Of a stretch of DNA of 64,000 bases, positions 57,998 through 64,000 are shown one piece after another. Below the pieces are notes generated by a model, which saw only the letters and a list, made by a program, of their open reading frames with translations, was not told where the DNA came from and ran no database searches. The stretch's first letter is position 1; every line of letters starts with the position of its first letter. This DNA is from an uncultured Eubacteriales bacterium (GTDB lineage: Bacteria; Bacillota; Clostridia; Oscillospirales; Acutalibacteraceae). The position numbers and the translations under genes were made by a program. The stretch is from the NCBI GenBank assembly GCA_934561055.1, contig CAKTFN010000002.1, positions 62,001 through 126,000 on the forward strand, written 5' to 3'.

Positions 57998-58480
57998 TCA
58001 CTTATGATATTTTGAGCCGTTTTCGATCTGAATCGCGCGATAAATCTGTTCAAGAAGCATGACCCTGAAAAGCTGATGAGGAAAAGTCATTTTGCTCACG
58101 GAAAGGCGAAGATTGCTTCTTTCCTTGATGAAGGGAGCAAGACCGAACGAACCGCCGATGATGAATGCAACACTTCCCGTTCCGGAAGAGGCGAGGGAAA
58201 AAAGCTTTTTTGAAAGCTCTTCGGAAGAAAGCTCCTTTCCTTCGATACACATTGAGAAAACGGCGGCACGGTCGGGAATTTTTTCGGCGATTCGCTTTCC
58301 TTCCGCCACAAGTGCGTTTTCAATCTCTTTTTTTGACGGATTATCGGAAAGCTTTTCCGGCTGAAGTTCGATTACATTCAGTTTGCAAAGCGAGGAAAGG
58401 CGCTTTGAATATTCGGCGCAGGCGTCTCTCAGAAAGCTCTCCTTGAGCTTTCCGACGCAGATTACGGTGATTTCAAGCAT
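57998..58480 (-). CDS. rlmH: 23S rRNA (pseudouridine1915-N3)-methyltransferase RlmH
   Basis: 160 residues. SPOUT fold with ITVICVGKLKE at the start, the SAM-binding knot AFIIGGSFGLAPFIKER and the C-terminal MTFPHQLFRVMLLEQIYRA plus the invariant YHK end. It methylates pseudouridine 1915 in helix 69 of 23S rRNA. It starts 3 bases after the walJ stop, so the two are co-transcribed. Confidence 0.98.
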   Translation of the reverse strand: MLEITVICVGKLKESFLRDACAEYSKRLSSLCKLNVIELQPEKLSDNPSKKEIENALVAEGKRIAEKIPDRAAVFSMCIEGKELSSEELSKKLFSLASSGTGSVAFIIGGSFGLAPFIKERSNLRLSVSKMTFPHQLFRVMLLEQIYRAIQIENGSKYHK

Positions 58481-58483
58481 TTT

Positions 58484-59275
58484 TTAAAACCTCACAATGT
58501 CTTCGCTGTTTTCTTTTGCGTTGACTTTAAGTATATAGTCGCTGTCGATTTTTGCTCCGCTTTCGGAAATCGTGCAATAGCTCGTTTGAAAAGCAAGTTC
58601 CGGAATGTTGTTTTCTGCGCTCAAATGGCCGAGGAAAAGGCGGGCTGTTCCCCTTTCGACAAGGTCCCGGGCAACGCAAGCGCAACTTTCGTTTGAAAGG
58701 TGGCCTCGATCCGAGAGAATCCTGCGCTTGAGATAATAGGGATAAGGTCCGTTTTGAAGCATTCCGACGTCATGGTTTGACTCAAGCATGACAAGGTCGC
58801 AGCCGATTATTCCGTTGAGAACCTCGTTTGTAACCGTTCCGATGTCGGTTGCAACGGCGGCTTTTCGTCCGTCCGGAAAGTCAATCGTGTAACCGCAACT
58901 TTCGTTGCTGTCATGCGGCGTTTTAAACGAACGGACAAGAAGGTCGCCGACTTCGTCTCCGTTTTCTCCGATTTCAAAAACGGGAAATTTTCCGTTCAAA
59001 ACCCCTGCGTCTTCAAGTCCTCTGAGTGTTCCGGCGGTTGCGTAAACCGGAATTTTGAAATTCGATGCAAGAACCCTGATTCCGGAAATATGGTCGCTGT
59101 GTTCATGAGTGACGAATATCGCCGAAATTGAGGACGGGTCAATCTCCCGTGAAGAAAGCGCTTCCTTAATCCGTTTTGCGCTGACCCCGGCGTCAATGAG
59201 AATCCCCGTTTTTGACGAACCGAGGAAGGTTGAATTCCCGGAAGAGGAGGAGAAGAGCGAACAGAATCTTGCCAT
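58484..59275 (-). CDS. walJ: WalJ/YycJ-family metallo-beta-lactamase-fold exonuclease
   Basis: 263 residues. SSSSGNSTFLG at the N-terminus and the metal motif VTHEHSDHISGI (about 56-67), later TPHDSNESCGY, DIGTVTNEVL and LGHLSAENN, define the YycJ/WalJ family. In Bacillus walJ belongs to the WalRK region and is implicated in DNA repair coordination. Here it pairs with rlmH. A terminator between murA and this gene indicates its own or read-through transcription. Confidence 0.93.
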   Translation of the reverse strand: MARFCSLFSSSSGNSTFLGSSKTGILIDAGVSAKRIKEALSSREIDPSSISAIFVTHEHSDHISGIRVLASNFKIPVYATAGTLRGLEDAGVLNGKFPVFEIGENGDEVGDLLVRSFKTPHDSNESCGYTIDFPDGRKAAVATDIGTVTNEVLNGIIGCDLVMLESNHDVGMLQNGPYPYYLKRRILSDRGHLSNESCACVARDLVERGTARLFLGHLSAENNIPELAFQTSYCTISESGAKIDSDYILKVNAKENSEDIVRF

Positions 59276-59327
59276 TTTATCATTCCTTTTTTAATATATC
59301 CGTGTTTTCGCCGCAAGGCGTCTTTTT

Positions 59328-59361
59328 CACAAAAAACGGGCGTCGGAATCGACGCCCGTTT
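59328..59361 (-). terminator. terminator of murA
   Basis: AAACGGGCGTCG / CGACGCCCGTTT around GAAT; on the minus strand it is followed by TTTGTG after AAACGGGCG...CGTTTTTT. It separates murA from walJ-rlmH. Confidence 0.88.
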
Positions 59362-59382
59362 GGTTTTTTCAAAATAATCGCA

Positions 59383-60675
59383 TCAGCTGGCGGCATGAGC
59401 TTTGCTTTCATCATCAACAATTTCTTTTCTTGTGATGTCTGCGCCGAGAGCGTTGAACTTTTCAACGTAGTCTTCATAACCGCGGTCGATATAGATAATG
59501 TCTTCAACTTCGGTTGTTCCTCTCGCAACAAGACCGGCAATGACCATTGCGGCGCCGGCACGAAGGTCGTCGGCTTTAACCGGAGCGCCCGAAAGATATT
59601 CAACACCCTGGAAAACGGCAATTGTTCCGTTGACCTGAATGTTTGCGCCCATTCTCACGAGCTGATCGACATACTTGAATCTGCTGTCCCAAACGCCTTC
59701 GGAAACAACGCTTGTTCCGTCTGCGATTGAAAGAATAACGCTCATTTGCGGCTGCATATCGGTCGGAAAACCGGGATGCGGCATTGTTTTGATGTTGCAC
59801 TTTTTGAATTTTCCGTTCGACTCAACTCTGACGGAGTCGTCATATTCGGTGACTTTTGCTCCGCATTCAATGAGTTTTGCGGTGATTGATTCAAGGTGCT
59901 TCGGAATGACGTTTTTGATGAGAACGTTTCCGCCCGTTGCCGCGGCGGCAACCATATAAGTTCCGGCCTCAATCTGGTCGGGAATGATTGAATATGTGCA
60001 ACCGTGAAGAGTTGAAACGCCGTGGATTTTGATTACGTCCGTTCCGGCGCCTCTGACGTCCGCACCCATTGCGTTGAGGAAGTTTGCAAGGTCAACGATA
60101 TGCGGTTCTTTTGCGGCGTTTTCGATGATTGTAAGCCCTCTCGCCTTAACTGCGGCGAGCATGACATTGATTGTTGCGCCGACGGAAACCTTGTCCATAT
60201 AAACAAGGCAACCGGTGAGATGGTCGGCATAGGCGTTGATCATTGCGTTTTCAACAACGGTAGCCGTTGCGCCGAGAAGTTCAAAACCTTTGATGTGAAG
60301 GTCAATCGGGCGGACGCCGAAGTTGCAGCCGCCGGGAAGCGCAACCTTTGCTCTTCCGTATCTTCCGAGAAGAGCACCGATGAGATAATAAGAAGCACGC
60401 AGCTTTTTCGTCATCTCGTGGGGAACGATGTAAGAATTGACGTGGCGCGTGTCGATTTCGATTGTGTGCTTGTTGAGATATCTGACAGTTGCACCCATAT
60501 TGCTGAGAATTTTAACCATACAGCTTACGTCGCTGATGTTGGGGATATTTTCAATGCGGCAGACGTCCTGCGCAAGAAGCGTTGCGGGGATGATAGCAAC
60601 AGCAGCATTTTTTGCGCCGCTGATATCGACCGAGCCGCAAAGTCTGTTGCCGCCCTTTATAACTAATTTTTCCAA
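59383..60675 (-). CDS. murA: UDP-N-acetylglucosamine 1-carboxyvinyltransferase
   Basis: 430 residues from a TTG start (GAGGAG upstream; MEKLVIKGGN reads through as Met). SGAKNAAVAIIPATLL at the N-terminus and the catalytic Cys117 in LPGGCNFGVRPIDLH are intact, so the enzyme should be fosfomycin-sensitive. C-terminal FKYVDQLVRMGA and RAGAAMVIAGL match the family. It commits UDP-GlcNAc to peptidoglycan. Many Firmicutes have two MurA copies; this one next to walJ/rlmH may be either. Confidence 0.97.
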   Translation of the reverse strand: MEKLVIKGGNRLCGSVDISGAKNAAVAIIPATLLAQDVCRIENIPNISDVSCMVKILSNMGATVRYLNKHTIEIDTRHVNSYIVPHEMTKKLRASYYLIGALLGRYGRAKVALPGGCNFGVRPIDLHIKGFELLGATATVVENAMINAYADHLTGCLVYMDKVSVGATINVMLAAVKARGLTIIENAAKEPHIVDLANFLNAMGADVRGAGTDVIKIHGVSTLHGCTYSIIPDQIEAGTYMVAAAATGGNVLIKNVIPKHLESITAKLIECGAKVTEYDDSVRVESNGKFKKCNIKTMPHPGFPTDMQPQMSVILSIADGTSVVSEGVWDSRFKYVDQLVRMGANIQVNGTIAVFQGVEYLSGAPVKADDLRAGAAMVIAGLVARGTTEVEDIIYIDRGYEDYVEKFNALGADITRKEIVDDESKAHAAS

Positions 60676-61207
60676 AACAGTTCTCCTCTTTTCGCCGCAA
60701 AATGCGGTCTGACTTTCGGCAAGCGGTTAACACCGAGCCTTTAATCTTTAATTATCGCAACCGAAACCGGCCGCAAAAACGATATATGTAATCCGGCTTT
60801 GAAAAAAGGTTCAACCGTCAGCCGGATATTAAAGTCCCTTTAAACCAAATCATTATATCACCTCAAAGCGAAAAAGAAAAGCCCTTTTCAATTTTTTGTT
60901 GAAAACAAACAAAATCCGCCCACGATTTTTAAAGAATTATATGTTTTCTGTTTTTTATCTCCTTGTTTTTATTATTTGACGAAGCGATTTTTAAAATCGA
61001 TAAAATTAAAGGCATTTTTTCAATTTTTTTAAAAAACAAACGCAGGACGATCCCCGTTTTTCATGAAAAGATTTTTATGAAAAAGTGCGCTTCGCCGAAA
61101 AGTTTGCGTGACGGAGATATTTTTCCGGAAGTTTCGCCGAAGGCTTAAATTGGCGGCGCTCACATTCGAAAGAGATTCAAAACCTTTCAATTTGGTTGCT
61201 TTTTCCC
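60676..61207. other. 532 bp gap: murA leader and unassigned sequence
   Basis: On the minus strand a TATAAT (60852-60857) lies ahead of murA, with a leader that contains the inverted repeat ATCCGGCT (60791-60798) / AGCCGGAT (60820-60827). The minus-35 box is unclear. 60870-61200 is A+T-rich with no gene or RNA family I recognise. Confidence 0.5.
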
Positions 61208-61236
61208 TTGCTTTTGAACGGTTCTTGTGATATCAT
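61208..61236 (+). promoter_or_regulatory. promoter of the LOR/SDH-domain operon
   Basis: TTGCTT (61208-61213), 17 bp, TATCAT (61231-61236) with extended TGTGA. Confidence 0.6.
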
Positions 61237-61256
61237 TGACTCAGCCGAAGAAATTC

Positions 61257-61319
61257 AAAGGTGCGTTTGTCGGCAAGGCGGCTTTTTTCAAAGCCGAAAG
61301 CCGAAACGCACCTTTTTTT
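61257..61319 (+). terminator. leader terminator (candidate attenuator) before the LOR/SDH-domain gene
   Basis: AAAGGTGCGTTT...AAACGCACCTTT with inner TCGGC/GCCGA and GGCTTT/AAAGCC stems, followed by TTTTTTTA. It lies between the promoter (61208) and the start codon (61351), so most transcripts would stop after about 75 bases unless it is overridden. Confidence 0.75.
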
Positions 61320-61350
61320 ATTGAAGAAAATTTTTTAAGTGGGTGATTTT

Positions 61351-62439
61351 ATGTTTAAAATGCCATCATACACTGCGCCGGATTTTTCAAAAGAACCGTT
61401 CCTTTCCTTTCCGAACGTAACAACGGAAAAAGCCGGAAACGGATTTATTCCGGAAAATTTTTACGCAACGACGATTTTTCCGGAGTATTTCAAAATCGAC
61501 GGAGAATGGAAAATGCTGACAAAAAGCAGAATGGACTGCTCCGTGGTAATCCGTGACGGAAAGCCTTATGCCGTTGAAATGCGAAACATTAAAGAAGGCG
61601 ACGATGTTGTTGTCGGAAGAACGGACGACGGAACGAACGGCGTTTTTGTCCATTCGGACGGTTTTCACGAAGAGAGCGAAATTTCGCAAAACAGCCAAAG
61701 CTTCGCTTTCAGACAGGGTCAGTCAAGAGAAACTTCATATTCAAAAGATTACGACAAACTTTACGAAATCCTTCGCAACGACCGTGACCACGGAAAAATC
61801 GTTTGGGTTCTCGGTCCGGCGTGTGCTTTTGACAAGGATTCAAGGCAGGCAATGGCCGACCTCATCGACAACGGCTTTTGCGATGCGCTTTTCGCCGGAA
61901 ATGCCCTTGCGACGCATGACATGGAAGCCGACCGTTTCCACACCGCTCTCGGTCAGGATATCTACTCAAAAGAGGTCACCTTCAACGGTCACTACAACCA
62001 CCTTCACCTCATCAACCTCGTCAGAAAGGCCGGCGGCGTCAAAAATTACGTTGAACAAAACAACGTAAAAACCGGCGTAATGAGTGCTCTCGTCAGAAAC
62101 AACATTCCGTTTGTCCTCGCAGGGTCAATCCGTGACGACGGTCCGCTTCCGGACGTTATCGGAAATGTCTACGAAGCGCAGGACGCAATGAGAAAGCACA
62201 CTATGGAGGCAACGACCGTGATTGCCCTTGCAACTCAGCTTCACACGATTGCAACGGGAAACATGACGCCCTCATATCAAGTTGTTGACGGTGTTGTCCG
62301 TCCGGTATATTTTTATGTTGTCGATGTTTCCGAGTTTGCGGTCAACAAACTCAAGGACAGAGGCAGTCTCAGCGTCACCGGCGTTGTTACGAACGTTCAG
62401 GACTTTGTTGTCAACATGAGAAGAAATCTCGTTGACTGA
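61351..62439 (+). CDS. LOR/SDH-domain protein (TIGR00300-like)
   Basis: 362 residues from ATG 61351; AAGTGGGTG serves as ribosome site, and an upstream in-frame GTG lies inside it. Conserved segments WVLGPACAFDKDSRQAMADL, DALFAGNALATHDMEA, FNGHYNHLHLINLVRKAGG, PFVLAGSIRDDGPLPDVIGN and LHTIATGNMTPSY match the TIGR00300 / LOR-SDH C-terminal domain family. In cyanobacteria the same domain is fused in arginine dihydrolase and has ornithine cyclodeaminase activity, so an amino-acid role is plausible. A YfcC-type transporter gene follows 28 bases later, supporting an amino-acid or dicarboxylate uptake-and-use unit. Confidence 0.85.
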   Translation: MFKMPSYTAPDFSKEPFLSFPNVTTEKAGNGFIPENFYATTIFPEYFKIDGEWKMLTKSRMDCSVVIRDGKPYAVEMRNIKEGDDVVVGRTDDGTNGVFVHSDGFHEESEISQNSQSFAFRQGQSRETSYSKDYDKLYEILRNDRDHGKIVWVLGPACAFDKDSRQAMADLIDNGFCDALFAGNALATHDMEADRFHTALGQDIYSKEVTFNGHYNHLHLINLVRKAGGVKNYVEQNNVKTGVMSALVRNNIPFVLAGSIRDDGPLPDVIGNVYEAQDAMRKHTMEATTVIALATQLHTIATGNMTPSYQVVDGVVRPVYFYVVDVSEFAVNKLKDRGSLSVTGVVTNVQDFVVNMRRNLVD

Positions 62440-62467
62440 ACCCGGAAAAAGAGAGGAGTTTTAAAAA

Positions 62468-64000
62468 ATGGACGAATCGGTAAAAACAGAATCCCTTCCT
62501 TCCGAAAAGAGAGAAAACAATTCCGGCCTTCAGCTCAACAAAAAATCAATCGCACTGATTCTTGTTTTGCTGACGGTTATTCTTGCTTTTGCGGGAGTTC
62601 TCACTCAAGTGATGCCGAGGGGCGAATATTACACCTATCCTGAAAACACATACAAACTTTCCGACGGAACGTTCGTCACGCTTCAAACCGACAGCGAATT
62701 CACCGTTGACAAAACCGAAAAAATGAGCGAAAGCGAATATCTTTCCCGCCTTGCTTCGCTCGGTCACGAGGTCAAAGCGGTTGAAAGTTTTGACGGCCTT
62801 GACATTGACTCGGCCGAAAACGTCGGCAACATGATAATCGACGGAACGTATCACAAAATTGATTACAGGCTCCCGATTTGGAAAATTCCGGCGTCGCTCA
62901 TTCTCGTTTTCGGTTCGGACAACGTCACAACCGGAATTGCAATCATCGTTTTCATTGTTCTCATAGGCGGAACGTTCCTCATTCTTGACGAACGCGGAAT
63001 CCTTAAATACATTATGGCGGTAATCATCAAAAAGTTTGAAAAGAAAAAGTATCTTCTTCTCTGCATAATGATTTTCGTCTGCATGTTTTTGAGTTCGACT
63101 GCGGGTATTCTCGAAGAATCGGTCACGCTCGTTCCGATTGCGGTTGCGATTTCGCTCGCTCTCGGCTGGGACTCGCTCGTCGGTCTTTCAATCAGCCTTG
63201 TTGCGATTGCGTTCGGTTTCACCGCGGCAACGTTCAACCCGTTCAACGTTGTTACGGTTCAAAAACTTGCCGGTATTCCCGTTTTCTCCGGCCTTTGGCT
63301 GAGAATCGTGATGTTCGTTCTCGTTTATGCGGTTCTTGCGACTTTTGTTGTTCTTTACGCAAAGAAAATTGAAAAGGACCCGAAAAAGAGCATAAGCTAT
63401 GAAAGCGACAAGGCTCTTCGCGAAAAATATCGCCTTGAAGACAGCGAAGCCGTTCTTGCCGACGAAAAAACGAAAAAGGCAACCCGTGCATTCGTCCTCT
63501 GCGTTTGCGCCGTAATCGTCTGCATCATTCTTGACTTCGCCTTGAGTCTTTCCGGAATGCTTTCAATGCCCGGAATGGCAATTCTTTTCACCGTCGGCGG
63601 CCTTTCCGCAGGGTACCTTTCGGGACTTCGAGGAAAGAAACTCGCAAACGGTTTCGTCAGAGGCGTCAAAACAATTGCGCCGGCAATTCCGCTGATTTTC
63701 TTCATTCTTGCAATCACTTATATTCTTGACGAAGGCATGATCGTTCACACGATTCTCAATTATGTCTATTCGCTCATCCGCGGGCTTTCGCCTTACAGCG
63801 CAATTTTGCTTCTCTTTGCGTTCGTTGTTGTTCTTGAATTTTTCATCGGTTCGGGAACGGCAAAAGCATTTCTCATCATGCCTATAGTCGCACCGCTCGC
63901 TCAGCTCGTCGGAATTTCCGGAAACAGCGTTGTTCTCACTTTCTGCATGGGCGACGGATTCACGAACCTTCTTTATCCGACGAGCGGAATCATGATCATC
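62468..64000 (+). CDS. YfcC-family membrane transporter, truncated by the window end
   Basis: 511 codons are visible and the frame is still open at the right edge. GAGAGGAG precedes the ATG. The N-terminus is cytoplasmic (MDESVKTESLPSEK), then a first helix followed by VMPRGEYYTYPENTY, a large external loop, and about ten helices with conserved SSTAGILEESVTLVPIAVAI, FGFTAATFNPFNVVTVQKLA and FIGSGTAKAFLIMPIVAPLA. These fit the YfcC/AitC-type (DcuC-related) transporters, often annotated as basic-amino-acid or C4-dicarboxylate carriers. It is co-transcribed with the LOR/SDH-domain gene and probably brings in its substrate. Confidence 0.88.
   Translation, partial: MDESVKTESLPSEKRENNSGLQLNKKSIALILVLLTVILAFAGVLTQVMPRGEYYTYPENTYKLSDGTFVTLQTDSEFTVDKTEKMSESEYLSRLASLGHEVKAVESFDGLDIDSAENVGNMIIDGTYHKIDYRLPIWKIPASLILVFGSDNVTTGIAIIVFIVLIGGTFLILDERGILKYIMAVIIKKFEKKKYLLLCIMIFVCMFLSSTAGILEESVTLVPIAVAISLALGWDSLVGLSISLVAIAFGFTAATFNPFNVVTVQKLAGIPVFSGLWLRIVMFVLVYAVLATFVVLYAKKIEKDPKKSISYESDKALREKYRLEDSEAVLADEKTKKATRAFVLCVCAVIVCIILDFALSLSGMLSMPGMAILFTVGGLSAGYLSGLRGKKLANGFVRGVKTIAPAIPLIFFILAITYILDEGMIVHTILNYVYSLIRGLSPYSAILLLFAFVVVLEFFIGSGTAKAFLIMPIVAPLAQLVGISGNSVVLTFCMGDGFTNLLYPTSGIMII

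Overview
The window looks like a 64 kb chromosomal piece of an anaerobic, gut-type Clostridia bacterium, most likely an Oscillospirales/Ruminococcaceae-like lineage. I infer this from several things. Shine-Dalgarno sites are AGGAGG-like with occasional TTG and GTG starts. There is a one-piece pyruvate:ferredoxin oxidoreductase, a SAM-I riboswitch before metK, a small (about 117 nt) SRP RNA in front of dnaX-ybaB-recR, and the GGGtGRT / NifU-like pair seen in strict anaerobes. Many secreted proteins carry Fn3 repeats or Cys-rich C-termini. Genus cannot be fixed from the sequence alone. No phage, insertion sequence, CRISPR array, rRNA or tRNA was recognised. The window is mostly core chromosome with several lineage-specific secreted and regulatory genes.

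Layout. 1-4 kb: tail of an unknown gene, then a three-gene sensory operon (membrane sensor, histidine kinase, LuxR-type response regulator). 3.8-9.7 kb: a pseudo-receiver, a secreted protein, then an SPFH / zinc-ribbon / TPM set equivalent to Bacillus ydjI-ydjG-ydjH. Its TPM gene holds a 441 bp, nearly perfect internal duplication. 9.9-15.2 kb: two large secreted Cys-rich proteins on opposite strands, one with a CHAP hydrolase plus a C-type lectin fold. 15.6-17.3 kb: the NifU-like / GGGtGRT pair. 17.8-22 kb: an ABC exporter operon, an anchored Ig-like protein and a membrane-bound XRE regulator. 22.2-27 kb: LysR/YeiH divergon, membrane hydrolase and MarR. 27.2-31.2 kb: tmRNA, smpB, recR, ybaB, dnaX and SRP RNA, the translation-quality/DNA-repair block.

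31.4-40.7 kb: SDR oxidoreductase, DUF2804 protein, lipid kinase, then a 36-residue amphipathic peptide gene that has a perfect consensus promoter and its own terminator. This is followed by palindromes and two tandem 471-residue paralogous HTH proteins, then nagB, an intracellular Fn3-like protein and a small exported acidic protein. 40.9-47.6 kb: yfcE, a LysR regulator, trhA, a secreted hydrolase, gapA and a HATPase remnant. 47.9-53.5 kb: nifJ, a small membrane protein, and metK under a SAM-I riboswitch. 53.5-60.7 kb: Fn3/DUF4474 protein, galK, a VTT-domain protein, rlmH, walJ and murA. 61.2-64 kb: a LOR/SDH-domain (TIGR00300-like) enzyme and a YfcC-type transporter that runs off the end, both behind a probable transcription attenuator.

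How they work together. The central metabolic genes (gapA, nifJ, nagB, galK, metK) fit a fermentative sugar and amino-sugar degrader. The secreted Fn3/CHAP/lectin/hydrolase proteins fit a surface-active gut organism. The most novel-looking part is 34.7-38.5 kb, where the amphipathic peptide gene, repeated AT-rich half-sites and two paralogous HTH regulators may form a peptide-linked regulatory module. A second theme is a recurring aromatic/basic amphipathic segment at or near the C-terminus of four small or exported proteins.
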